In this document: positions 27,748-37,079 of the stretch, one piece after another
How positions within the stretch are numbered: the first letter of the stretch is position 1
Layout: the number at the start of each line of letters is the position of its first letter
Source: Thiomicrorhabdus sp965603495
Lineage (GTDB): Bacteria > Pseudomonadota > Gammaproteobacteria > Thiomicrospirales > Thiomicrospiraceae
NCBI GenBank assembly: GCA_965603495.1
Contig: CBFDDF010000001.1
Coordinates: forward strand, 1 to 64,000
Reading direction: 5' to 3'
Length of the DNA stretch: 64,000 bases
Notes under the pieces: generated by a model
Database searches by the model: none
Seen by the model: the letters and a program-made list of their open reading frames with translations, nothing else
Told to the model about the DNA's origin: nothing
Made by a program: the position numbers and the translations under genes

Positions 27748-27803
27748 AAAGCTCCCTACGCCTACATTACTTTAAAAGGCCGCAGGATATACCAGGCCTG
27801 GTA
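27748..27803 (-). repeat. ~56-bp repeat element, copy B, inverted (contains palindrome copy 7)
   Basis: Reverse complement of the element at 20533-20588: AAAGCTCCCTACGCCTAC ... GGCCGCAGGA ... ACCAGGCCTGGT (27791-27802). It lies between the convergent rluF and P-type ATPase genes. Confidence 0.85.
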
Positions 27804-27840
27804 GAAACTCTATTCAAGATTCAAGCTATTCCCAAGACCA

Positions 27841-30657
27841 CTAAACGATGCTTGCGTTCACCTTTTGGTGACGATTCCATAAGACTCTTTTATAGACTTC
27901 AGAGACGATAAAGATAGGCATAGCGACCAGAAAAATCACTCCCCAATCTGACCAGTCGAGCGGTACTGTATGCAAAGCTTCCTGCATAAACGGTACATAA
28001 ACAGCACAAACCTGCAGTCCAATCGTTAATCCCCAAGCCAATAAAACCCAGCGGTTACTAAAGAATCCAGCCAGGCTTAAGGGCGCACGTAACATTCGAA
28101 AGTTAAAGACATTCATCTTCTCCAAAACAATGATGCCAGTAAATGCGACGGTCTGCGCTAACATCAATTGTTCCGGGGTACCGTCTTGTAAATAGTAATG
28201 AAATAACCCTAAAGTGGCCAGACCGATATAGCTCCCAAGTAGCAGTATCATGATAATCCCACCTCGATCCAAAATAGGCTCATGAGTACCGCGAGGCGGT
28301 TGTTGCATAACACCTTTTTCAGCCGACTCCATGCCCAAGGCGACCGCTGTCATGCCATCCGTGACCAAGTTCATCCATAAAATCTGTACAGGAATCAAAA
28401 TCAATGGTCCGCCTAATAATATATTGAGGAAGATCGCGGTCACTTCTCCCATATTAGACGAGAGCAAATAACGGACAAATTTCTTAATATTATCGTACTG
28501 ACGACGTCCCTCTTCTACAGCGCCAATAATTGAAGCAAAGTTATCATCTGTCAGCACCATATCAGCGGCACCTTTAGCGACATCAGTCCCCCGTTTACCC
28601 ATCGCAATACCAATATCAGCTCGTTTCAGTGCAGGGGCATCATTGACGCCATCGCCCGTCATACCGACGACATGCCCCATTTTTTGCAGTGTCTCTACAA
28701 TTCGTAATTTGTCTTCAGGGGTCGTGCGTGCGAAAAGCACGGGGTGTTTGAGCGCGCTTTCTAGTTCGGCATCTTGCATCTCAGACAAATCACGACCACT
28801 GATTGCCCGATCAGCGGGCATACCAATATTACGTGCAATTGCCATGGCGGTATCAGCAGAATCTCCGGTAATCATAATCATGCGAATACCGGCACTGATC
28901 GCTAATCGAACTGCTTCGGGAACTTCAGGATGTGGCGGGTCGATGATTCCAACGATGCCCAGCAGAGTCAATGTTTGCTCAACATCGTCTTCATTCAAAT
29001 TATCTGCATTTGAGGTTAGGTTTGTTGGCAAAGTACGTCGTGCCAATGCTAAAGTGCGTAAACCTTGACTAGCCATTGAATGGCAGGCTTCATAAACTTT
29101 TTGCCGATCCGAGTCATTCATTTCCCTGCTTGATATAGGGGCAGACTGCTGTCCATCCACTTGAACCTTTTCTGTCCCCCCATCCATGATTCGGCTACAG
29201 CGTTCCAAAATTACCTCGGGAGCCCCTTTTACATGGACTAACAAACCATCAGCTGACCTTTCAATCACTGACATTCGTTTACGATTGGAGCTGAAAGAAA
29301 ATTCCGTAACAACGGACTCCTCAGACTGCCGGCTCAGCTGTGCTTTGTAGGCTGCCGTCACCAAAGCAATTTCTGTCGGACGGCCTATTTCATGCCAACC
29401 GTCTGCCTCTTCAATTAACTGTGCATGGTTACAACGTAACCCAGTCTCCAGCAAGGCAATGAGTTCACGATTCTTTTGCGGCTCGATGGGCTTGCCAGAC
29501 TGTTCAAAATTCCCCAACGGTTCATAACCACTACCAGTCACCACTATCTCAGCAGAAGGTAACCAAATACGTTGTACTGTCATCTCGTTCTTGGTCAGGG
29601 TACCCGTCTTATCAGTACAGATAACGGTCGCTTCGCCCAAGGTTTCTGCCGCTTGTAAACGCCTTAGTAACGCGCGGCGTCGCGCCATTGCGTGTACTCC
29701 CAACGCCAGGGTAATGGTGACCACAGCAGGTAAGCCTTCTGGAATCACTGCAACCGCCAGGGAGATGCCAGTCATAAGCATCTCTGCCATCGGTTTACCC
29801 AATAACCAACCGGTGGTTGCCACCACTATGGAAATCCCAATCGCCACAACACCAAGCCGCTTACCCAATCGAGCTAATTTTCGTTGCAAAGCGGTCTGTT
29901 CACGGCCGACCGTTTGCGTTAAATGGGCAATACGCCCAAATTCTGTATGCATGCCCGTTTCTGTGACCACTCCCAGCGCACGACCATTACTGATCGCGGT
30001 ACCCATCCATAACACGGAAGCCCGTTCAGCCAGAACCGCATCCGCAGGCACTGCATCGATTTTTTTATTCACGGAAACAGACTCACCTGTCAAAGCAGAT
30101 TCATCAACGGTGACATTGAAAGATTCGACCAACCTTAAATCCGCAGGGACATGATTACCCACTTCCAAAACAACCATATCTCCGGGGACTAATTGATGTG
30201 CATCAATCACCTTTTTTTGGCCATCCCGTACCACGGTGCATTTTGGCTGCAGCATTTTCTGCAACGCTTCAATCGCTTTTTCCGCCTTCCACTCTTGGGC
30301 AAACCCCAAAATCCCATTGAGGAGGACAATCAAGAGGATGGTCAGTGCATCCCCAACTTCTCCAATCATCCAGGCAATCAAAGCGGCCACCAGTAAAATC
30401 ACAATCAGAGTGTCTAGAAACTGTCTAAAAAACACTTTAGGCCAAGTTAACTTATGTTCTGTTAATAGGCTATTTTCACCAAATTTTAAAAGCCTCATCG
30501 TCGCTTGCTGTTGACTCAATCCTTGTTGTAAGTCAGTCTCCAAGGTCATAATCACGGCTTCCGAGTCGAGCGCATGCCAGGCTCTACTTTGGTTAGCAGG
30601 ATTTTCTGATTTTGGCGTATCTGTTGGAATATTGGTTGGATTATCTGTTTGCGTCAT
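27841..30657 (-). CDS. P2-type cation-transporting ATPase (Ca2+-ATPase-like)
   Basis: About 938 residues with the full P-type architecture. It has an N-terminal cation-ATPase domain (WHALDSEAVIMTLETDL...), actuator motif LTGESV, membrane motif PEGLPAVVTITLALG, phosphorylation motif DKTGTLTKNE (Asp codon at 29611-29613), hinge TGDGVNDAPALKRADIG and six C-terminal helices. PEGLP and overall order fit the P2A/P2B Ca2+ or cation pumps. The ion is not certain. The frame opens at 30705; the ATG at 30657 (MTQTDNP) is a more usual start. It is divergent from a second P2 ATPase. Confidence 0.9.
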   Translation of the reverse strand: MTQTDNPTNIPTDTPKSENPANQSRAWHALDSEAVIMTLETDLQQGLSQQQATMRLLKFGENSLLTEHKLTWPKVFFRQFLDTLIVILLVAALIAWMIGEVGDALTILLIVLLNGILGFAQEWKAEKAIEALQKMLQPKCTVVRDGQKKVIDAHQLVPGDMVVLEVGNHVPADLRLVESFNVTVDESALTGESVSVNKKIDAVPADAVLAERASVLWMGTAISNGRALGVVTETGMHTEFGRIAHLTQTVGREQTALQRKLARLGKRLGVVAIGISIVVATTGWLLGKPMAEMLMTGISLAVAVIPEGLPAVVTITLALGVHAMARRRALLRRLQAAETLGEATVICTDKTGTLTKNEMTVQRIWLPSAEIVVTGSGYEPLGNFEQSGKPIEPQKNRELIALLETGLRCNHAQLIEEADGWHEIGRPTEIALVTAAYKAQLSRQSEESVVTEFSFSSNRKRMSVIERSADGLLVHVKGAPEVILERCSRIMDGGTEKVQVDGQQSAPISSREMNDSDRQKVYEACHSMASQGLRTLALARRTLPTNLTSNADNLNEDDVEQTLTLLGIVGIIDPPHPEVPEAVRLAISAGIRMIMITGDSADTAMAIARNIGMPADRAISGRDLSEMQDAELESALKHPVLFARTTPEDKLRIVETLQKMGHVVGMTGDGVNDAPALKRADIGIAMGKRGTDVAKGAADMVLTDDNFASIIGAVEEGRRQYDNIKKFVRYLLSSNMGEVTAIFLNILLGGPLILIPVQILWMNLVTDGMTAVALGMESAEKGVMQQPPRGTHEPILDRGGIIMILLLGSYIGLATLGLFHYYLQDGTPEQLMLAQTVAFTGIIVLEKMNVFNFRMLRAPLSLAGFFSNRWVLLAWGLTIGLQVCAVYVPFMQEALHTVPLDWSDWGVIFLVAMPIFIVSEVYKRVLWNRHQKVNASIV

Positions 30658-30797
30658 GCAAGCTACTCTAATGTTGAAAACAGGTGATTGTGTATTACTG
30701 ATCACTCAATAATATGATGAAAAGTGTAAACGACCAAGCCATAATAAACCTAAATTATTGAATTGGACTAGTTACAAGTTTACTTGTTTTTAAAGCT

Positions 30798-30809
30798 ACC
30801 AGGCCTGGT
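30798..30809. repeat. Dispersed palindrome ACCAGGCCTGGT, copy 8
   Basis: Perfect copy between the two divergent ATPase genes; symmetry extends one more base each side (T...A). Confidence 0.95.
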
Positions 30810-30968
30810 AGAAATTTCATAATTGTTCAAAACTTATCCTTAATCAAAACATGCATTAAACCCGAGTAAATTACACCGTAAAATCATAGTATTATAAAGA
30901 TGGTTCCCCTCTTTTAGGGTTAAGTAGACAACGTCGTTCAACCTTGTTTGCAAAAGGAGTTTGTTTAG

Positions 30969-33674
30969 ATGAATTTAGGCCAAAACTGGCACGCCTTACC
31001 CGCACAACAGGCACTGGATGAACTGCATAGTACCTCCAGTGGACTGAACGAATCTGAGGTTGTAGCACGCCTTGAGAAATATGGGCGAAACACATTACCT
31101 CAGACCAAGCTTCCGGGTGTCGGGATTATCTTCCTCCGTCAATTCGCAAGCCCGCTCATCTATATTCTCGTCGCAGCCGCCCTGCTATCCTTGATGATTA
31201 GAGAGTGGTCTGATGCAGGCTTTATCTCGGCAGTCCTATTTATTAATGCTGTTATTGGTACCATTCAAGAGTATTCTGCTCAGCGAGCAGCAGCAGCACT
31301 GAAACAACTTATAAGCACGCGATGCCGAGTATTACGTGAAGATGATACTTACGAAATTAACGCCGAAGAGTTAGTCCTAGGTGATATTGTACTTCTGGAG
31401 TCAGGTGATAAAGTCCCTGCCGACTTACGGCTACTCGTGTCCCATGACTTGGAAGTGGATGAGTCCTTACTAACCGGTGAGTCACTACCAGTGCTGAAAG
31501 AGGGCAATACAGTGTTAGCTGCGGATATTGCCTTGGGAGATCGAGTTAATATGCTTTTTACGGGCACCTTAGTAGATCGCGGGCGTGCTCAGGGTGTTGT
31601 GGTCAGTACCGCACTTAACACTGAATTGGGCTCTATAGCTGCCGATGTGTTGTTCAAACAACCGCCTAAGGCACCGTTGCAAGTCAGGATGGACAAGTTC
31701 ACTCATCGTGTAGCGATATTTGTCGGTTTAACTGCATTAACGATGCTTGGGGTGGCTGTTATAAGTGGCACCCCGTTCGCTGAAATGTTCTTGCTCGTTG
31801 TCGCGCTGGCAGTATCTGTCATTCCCGAGGGTCTACCTGTAGCGCTCACAGTAGCTTTGGCCATTGGCATGCGCAGAATGGCCAAGCGAAACGTTATTGT
31901 GCGCCGGCTTTTAGCAGTTGAGGCACTAGGCTCCTGTACGTTCATCGCAACTGATAAGACAGGAACGCTTACCGTCAATCAGCTGACCGCACGTTGCATT
32001 GCCTTCCCAAACAGGGATGTGTGGGAGATTAGCGGCGAAGGCATCGTACCGGATGGTACGATTCTGACGCCACGAGGAATACCGTCAGCAGAAGAGAAAT
32101 CGCTGCTGGAACGGCTATGCCAAGTAGCAGTGCTGACTAATGAAGGCTTCCTTGGTCGCACTGACTCCGGCTGGTCTCAGCATGGTGATGCAGTGGATGT
32201 GGCTTTTTTGGTGATGGCGCATAAGGCTGGTGTCATCAAGGCAGAAATAGCCAATACCTTTCCCGAAATTGCCAGTATTCCCTATGAATCGGAACGGCTG
32301 TTTTCGGCTAGTCTGAACGAAGATAATGCTAGTCAGTGTGCCTTCGTGAAAGGTGCGCTTGAACGACTGCTACCCATGTGCACAACTATGGCGACATCTG
32401 GCCAGGACGCCACCTTGGAGCAAGCTCTGATCGAACAACAGGCTCAGACACTGGCAAGTGGCGGATATCGGGTGCTTGCCTTGGCTGCTGGCGAGATTGA
32501 ACTGGCTCCAGATCAAGTATTTACTGAAGAGCATCTACAGGGACTTACACTGATTGGCCTGGTGGGGATTATCGATCCATTACGCACAGAAGCTAAGGCC
32601 GCTGTAGCAGCCTGTCGGCAGGCGGGCATTGAGGTGGCTATGATCACTGGCGACCACCCCGCTACCGCCCTTGCCATTGCACAAGAATTAGACATGGTGG
32701 AACGCGCCGACCAGTTGGTGACTGGTCCTGAATTGAGGCTGGCCCTAGATTCAGGGACGATTGACCAGCTCACCCACAAGGCGCGGGTCTTTGCGCGTGT
32801 GGGACCACACCAAAAGTTGGACATCGTTCAATCCCTGCAACGTAATGGACATTTTGTGGCGGTCAGCGGAGACGGTGCCAACGATGCACCAGCGCTACGC
32901 GCTGCTCAGGTAGGGGTCGCCATGGGCAAGAGCGGGACCGATGTGGCAAGGGAAACAGCCGACCTCATCATCACTGACGACAATTTTAATTCGATTGTCG
33001 CGGGTGTCGAGGAGGGACGCGTCGCTTATGCAAACGTACGCAAGGTCATTTTTCTCCTCATCTCTACTGGCGCTGCAGAGTTGGTGCTATTTACACTGGC
33101 CTTGTTGTCCGGGTTACCTCTACCTCTGATGGCGGTACAGTTACTTTGGCTGAACCTGGTAACCAATGGCATTCAGGATGTGGCTCTGGCGTTTGAACCC
33201 GGTGAAGGTGACGAATTGCGTCATCCGCCAAGACCACCACGAGAGCCCATCTTCAATCGACTCATGATAGAACGGGTAATTATTTCGGCTATCGTTATTG
33301 GGACTGTCGCCTTTCTTGTCTTCCAGTGGCTCATTGCTAGGGGTTTTAGCTTGGACGAGGCACGCAATGGAACCTTATTACTAATGGTGTTGTTCGAGAA
33401 TGTCCACGTGTTCAACTGTCGATCCGAAGTGCGCTCAGTATTTCGACACAATCCATTACGCAATCCAATACTTTTAATTGGTACGATTGTCGCACAGCTC
33501 GTGCATATTGCCGCCATGTACACCCCGTGGATTAGTGATGTACTGCATATCCAACCGGTATCTCCGCAACACTGGTTAGAGTTGCTAGGAATAGCACTGA
33601 CCGTACTGATTGTGATGGAACTCCATAAAATCATTCGTCGACATCTAAAAGCTACCAGGCCTGGTCAATTTTAA
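30969..33674 (+). CDS. P2-type cation-transporting ATPase, GC-rich and probably acquired
   Basis: 901 residues. Motifs in order: cation-ATPase N domain (WHALPAQQALDEL), LTGESLP, PEGLPVALTVALAIG, DKTGTLTVNQ with the phosphorylated Asp at residue 329, TGDHPATA, GDGANDAPALRAAQVG, and the C-terminal helical domain. AGGAG precedes the ATG. Base composition is visibly higher in G+C than its neighbours: sampled 60-base lines give 57-60% against about 42% in the adjacent ATPase. This suggests transfer from another lineage. The last codons (Ala-Thr-Arg-Pro-Gly-Gln-Phe) contain a perfect dispersed 12-mer. Confidence 0.9.
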   Translation: MNLGQNWHALPAQQALDELHSTSSGLNESEVVARLEKYGRNTLPQTKLPGVGIIFLRQFASPLIYILVAAALLSLMIREWSDAGFISAVLFINAVIGTIQEYSAQRAAAALKQLISTRCRVLREDDTYEINAEELVLGDIVLLESGDKVPADLRLLVSHDLEVDESLLTGESLPVLKEGNTVLAADIALGDRVNMLFTGTLVDRGRAQGVVVSTALNTELGSIAADVLFKQPPKAPLQVRMDKFTHRVAIFVGLTALTMLGVAVISGTPFAEMFLLVVALAVSVIPEGLPVALTVALAIGMRRMAKRNVIVRRLLAVEALGSCTFIATDKTGTLTVNQLTARCIAFPNRDVWEISGEGIVPDGTILTPRGIPSAEEKSLLERLCQVAVLTNEGFLGRTDSGWSQHGDAVDVAFLVMAHKAGVIKAEIANTFPEIASIPYESERLFSASLNEDNASQCAFVKGALERLLPMCTTMATSGQDATLEQALIEQQAQTLASGGYRVLALAAGEIELAPDQVFTEEHLQGLTLIGLVGIIDPLRTEAKAAVAACRQAGIEVAMITGDHPATALAIAQELDMVERADQLVTGPELRLALDSGTIDQLTHKARVFARVGPHQKLDIVQSLQRNGHFVAVSGDGANDAPALRAAQVGVAMGKSGTDVARETADLIITDDNFNSIVAGVEEGRVAYANVRKVIFLLISTGAAELVLFTLALLSGLPLPLMAVQLLWLNLVTNGIQDVALAFEPGEGDELRHPPRPPREPIFNRLMIERVIISAIVIGTVAFLVFQWLIARGFSLDEARNGTLLLMVLFENVHVFNCRSEVRSVFRHNPLRNPILLIGTIVAQLVHIAAMYTPWISDVLHIQPVSPQHWLELLGIALTVLIVMELHKIIRRHLKATRPGQF
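33654..33665. repeat. Dispersed palindrome ACCAGGCCTGGT, copy 9 (inside CDS end)
   Basis: Perfect copy in the last codons of the second ATPase, read as Thr-Arg-Pro-Gly. The core starts at the first base of a codon. Confidence 0.95.
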
Positions 33675-33714
33675 AACAAATTTTAATTTGCCAGAATGTG
33701 ATTAATTCAGCGAA

Positions 33715-35322
33715 TTACACTCGTTCATTACCCGAACTGAGCAACATTTTTTCTAAATGATAACTGATGCGATACAGGTGTTTGCTGACCCGTTCCATCC
33801 AGCGAATCGCTTCTAAGGAGTCCCTGCACTGATCCGCACTGAGTTCGCCTGCACCCATTCTCTGCACCATTTTATGCCGATAACCTTCGGTGTCCTGACG
33901 AATGAAATGATAGAGTTGGCGGGTACTTTTAACTGCTTCGTTCCATTCACCTTTCTGTAAATGGTGTTGTAACAGCACAATGTCACGCTCTAATCGGTTA
34001 CTGAACTTACTTAAAATGGGGAACTTTTTAGAGGCTTCTGCACGGTCTGACTCCTCTTCAGAACGTTCATGTAAGCGTTGCAGGTGGTCGAGCAAATGAA
34101 TCATGGAAACTAAACGTTTCCAAAGATGGCTTTGCGCTTGCCGCAGGTGAATTCGATCAAGATAGGTTTGTGTTTGATCCAAATCTTGCTGTAATTGCTG
34201 CAACTCAGAATCTGAGGCTTTCTGCGGTTGATTACTCATCAAGATATGTAACTCTCTTAGCAGCCCATGGCTTAACTCAATTAAGGTATCTTGGACGGCA
34301 GTGAGTGCTTGCTCTGGATGCTGTAATAGCTGTGGGTCAAGTCGCTGAGTGTGTTGCGTGGTTTTTTCAGGTATCAATTTCTCTATAAGACGTGCAAAAG
34401 GACGTGCAAACGGTAAGATTAAAATTACTCCCAAAGTGTTAAACAACGTGTGAAACCCGACTAAAGCGATTGCTGCATTATCCGCTAGCCCATTCACTGA
34501 AATTAATCCCCAAGCTTGGCTATAAGGTACGATTAATAGCAATGCCAATACCGCCGTCATCAAGTTATAAACTACATGAGAAACACCAGTTCGTTTTGCG
34601 CCGACCGTACCACCAATCGTTGCCATTAATGAGGTCACTGTGGTGCCGATATCCATGCCAATCACTAATGCAGCAGCCTGCTCAAATTGAATTATCTGAG
34701 AGAATAACGCGGTGAGTGTCAACGCCACCCCAGCACCGGACGATTGGGTAATCACCGTGAACACTAACCCCAATAAAAGCAGTTGTAATTGCCCCATTAA
34801 AGTGTCGGCGGGCAGTCTGGTGAAATCAATCATATCGCGCATCCCCACCATGGCTTCTTGCATGGTAGCAATCCCGACAAAAATTAAGCCGAAGCCAGCA
34901 ATCGCCAAACCGGTATGTGCCCATTTTCCCTTGGCAAACAGACGCATCATCACACCGCATAAAATAATGGGTAAAGCGAGTGTATCAAGCGAGAGATTGA
35001 AGCCTAACAGGGCAACCATCCAGCCCGTGGTGGTGCTGCCAATATTCGCACCAAAAATAATGCCTAAGGCATTGCTGAATGTCATCAGACCCGCCCCAAC
35101 AAACCCTACGGCGGCCACCGTGGTAGCGCTGGAAGATTGGACAATTGCAGTACTAATGGCACCGGTTAACGCACCCGACGAGGGCGTTTTAGTGAAACGA
35201 AACAGGGCTGAGCGAATCTGATCACCGGCCAACTTTTTCAAGTTGTCCGTCATAATGACCATGCCGAGTAAAAATAGCCCCAATCCGCCGGCAACCAACA
35301 CGATACTATTGAATTCTTGCAT
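33715..35322 (-). CDS. Na/Pi-cotransporter family protein with PhoU-like tail
   Basis: 535 residues. Two inverted NaPi repeats carry the signature QSSSATT (about residue 62) and TQSSGAGVALT (about 193), with roughly eight membrane helices in the first 310 residues. The last ~220 residues are helical and PhoU-like (LLRELHILMSN, HLQRLHERSEEESD, VSKHLYRISYHLEKML). The family exports or imports phosphate with sodium; direction is not deducible here. It is convergent with the second ATPase and divergent from the MFS gene. AAGCGG lies upstream of the start. Confidence 0.88.
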   Translation of the reverse strand: MQEFNSIVLVAGGLGLFLLGMVIMTDNLKKLAGDQIRSALFRFTKTPSSGALTGAISTAIVQSSSATTVAAVGFVGAGLMTFSNALGIIFGANIGSTTTGWMVALLGFNLSLDTLALPIILCGVMMRLFAKGKWAHTGLAIAGFGLIFVGIATMQEAMVGMRDMIDFTRLPADTLMGQLQLLLLGLVFTVITQSSGAGVALTLTALFSQIIQFEQAAALVIGMDIGTTVTSLMATIGGTVGAKRTGVSHVVYNLMTAVLALLLIVPYSQAWGLISVNGLADNAAIALVGFHTLFNTLGVILILPFARPFARLIEKLIPEKTTQHTQRLDPQLLQHPEQALTAVQDTLIELSHGLLRELHILMSNQPQKASDSELQQLQQDLDQTQTYLDRIHLRQAQSHLWKRLVSMIHLLDHLQRLHERSEEESDRAEASKKFPILSKFSNRLERDIVLLQHHLQKGEWNEAVKSTRQLYHFIRQDTEGYRHKMVQRMGAGELSADQCRDSLEAIRWMERVSKHLYRISYHLEKMLLSSGNERV

Positions 35323-35542
35323 ACATTAACCGCTTATTAACCTTAAAGTATAAGGTGATGAGATGTTTTTAATTATAACCAATAAGCCTGAAATTGCTGT
35401 CTAATGACTTATTTAAAATAACTTCTTAAAGTATTTAAAGTTTATAGCTAATCCTGTTTGACCCTGGAAGTGTACTTATCTAAACTTGGATTAATCTTGA
35501 GACATTCGTTATCAAACCTTCTCAAGCGGTTACGAGAGATTC

Positions 35543-35554
35543 ACCAGGCCTGGT
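35543..35554. repeat. Dispersed palindrome ACCAGGCCTGGT, copy 10
   Basis: Perfect copy 27 bases before the MFS gene start, in the divergent region with the Na/Pi gene. It is close enough to the GGGAGGGG ribosome site to lie in a 5' leader. Confidence 0.95.
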
Positions 35555-35580
35555 AAGTTACTTTAAATAAAGGGAGGGGT

Positions 35581-36765
35581 ATGCTGAAAGTATCTCCAAA
35601 TATCTTAGCGCTTGGTTGGGTCAGTTTTTTCACCGATATGGCCACCGCCATGATAAAGCCACTCATCCCTATCTATGTAGTACTCGTCCTCAATCAAGGC
35701 ATGGACAAGCTTGGCTACGTGCTGGCGATTACCACTTTTGTCTCTTATTTACTGCGTTGGATCGGTGGTTATCTGAGTGATAAATTTCAAGTCACCAAAC
35801 CTCTTTTACTGATTGGTTATAGTTTATCTGCGGTCATGAAACCCCTGCTGAGTTTGACCACCAGTTGGACAGGTGTCGCGGCCATCAGTGCCACAGAACG
35901 CATAGGTAAGGCCTTACGTAGTGCCCCCAAAGACGTCTTAATTTCTGCCTCTGCCCAACCTAATCAACAAGGCAGTGCCTTCGGTATTCATAAAACACTG
36001 GATATCGCAGGTGAAACGCTAGGCGGCATCATCGCATTTGTGTTGTTAAGTTGGCTAGGCCAATCCCCAGAGTTTATCCGTCTCATTTTTGAACTGACAT
36101 TGATTCCCGGCATCATTGGTGTGCTAATCTTAATTTTCTTTGTCAAAGACATCGTTAAGAATTCACACAAAGATTCACTCATTACACCCCGTGATTCACA
36201 GCCCGCTGAATACTCATCCCATTTTGACACCACATTATGGTCATGGTTTACGGTGTATTTTTTAGCAGTCTTCTTTATGTTAAATGATGCGTTTATGGTG
36301 ATGAGAGGCAGTGAAATCGGCATTGGCACCCACTGGCTCCCCTTGTTAATGGTCGTCTCAGCACTCACTCAAACCTTAATTAGCTACCGGATAGGAAAAG
36401 ACCTCGATTCCCAAGGCGCACAATGGTTACTGCGTTTGAGCTTAGGGGCCGGTGCCTTATCCTCTTTATTGCTGTTCTTTCACAGTCCAGCTGCGATTTT
36501 TCTAGCGTTCATTTTTCAAGGTGTGTTTATTGTTGGAGGGTTTAATGCTTTACGTAGTCGTATCGGTCAAACAGCGCAGAATAAAGGCAAAGCTTATGGT
36601 GTGTTTTATTTAGGCACTGCAGTTGCGATGGCACTAGGAAATCTTATGATCGGACAACTCTGGGAACAAGTCAGCGTTTACGCTGCGCTTAGCTTTTCTG
36701 CGAGTGGGTTAATTGGATTGCTCATAGTCGCTAAGTTTATGAAAGGCTTGCTACCGAATTCTTGA
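35581..36765 (+). CDS. Major facilitator superfamily transporter
   Basis: 394 residues with about twelve membrane helices. Typical MFS features include the loop 2-3 region GGYLSDKF near residue 61 and the helix 4-5 segment ERIGKALRSAPKDVLIS near 105. That sequence, followed by QGSAFGIHKTLDIAGETLGG, resembles a subset of MFS proteins of unknown substrate found in many bacteria. A strong GGGAGG ribosome site precedes the ATG. Monocistronic. Confidence 0.85.
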   Translation: MLKVSPNILALGWVSFFTDMATAMIKPLIPIYVVLVLNQGMDKLGYVLAITTFVSYLLRWIGGYLSDKFQVTKPLLLIGYSLSAVMKPLLSLTTSWTGVAAISATERIGKALRSAPKDVLISASAQPNQQGSAFGIHKTLDIAGETLGGIIAFVLLSWLGQSPEFIRLIFELTLIPGIIGVLILIFFVKDIVKNSHKDSLITPRDSQPAEYSSHFDTTLWSWFTVYFLAVFFMLNDAFMVMRGSEIGIGTHWLPLLMVVSALTQTLISYRIGKDLDSQGAQWLLRLSLGAGALSSLLLFFHSPAAIFLAFIFQGVFIVGGFNALRSRIGQTAQNKGKAYGVFYLGTAVAMALGNLMIGQLWEQVSVYAALSFSASGLIGLLIVAKFMKGLLPNS

Positions 36766-37079
36766 ATATATTACTCTGGCATTTAATCAATCGTGAGAGA
36801 TTGTATCGTTTAGTTTATAGCGAATTTAGTTTTGAATTTTTGTGAACCAAGCTTCTGTGAAAAACTTGTTGTGATGTTATTATTAAGAATAGAGATTTTT
36901 ATTCGTTCAAAAAACCTAAAACTGCTTCAAGGTGAAAAGTATCAATAAATTATTTAACCCAATCGGCGTTAGCTACAACCCTTTAATAATCCAATTTCAT
37001 TAGATTGGTTACTCGATAAATTAGGAAAACAACTCCCTAATCTGATTTATAGTTTTTGCATATTTAAAAGGCATTGAAC
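36766..37079. other. Intergenic region before the diguanylate cyclase gene
   Basis: 314 AT-rich bases between two plus-strand genes. A weak dyad CCAAT ... GATTGG near 36990-37010 and ATTAGG ... CCTAAT near 37020-37040 are visible. No ORF, repeat copy or strong terminator was found. Confidence 0.4.

Noticed and set aside
29591..30154. 187-codon plus-strand ORF inside the first P-type ATPase
   Set aside because: It lies antisense to a strongly conserved coding sequence, has no recognisable domain and is explained by codon bias of the real gene.
32513..32824. Antisense ORFs within the second ATPase (also 31349-31567, 31703-31978, 33221-33634)
   Set aside because: High G+C of the host gene removes stop codons on the other strand; the translations are low-complexity Ser/Thr/Arg with no family match.
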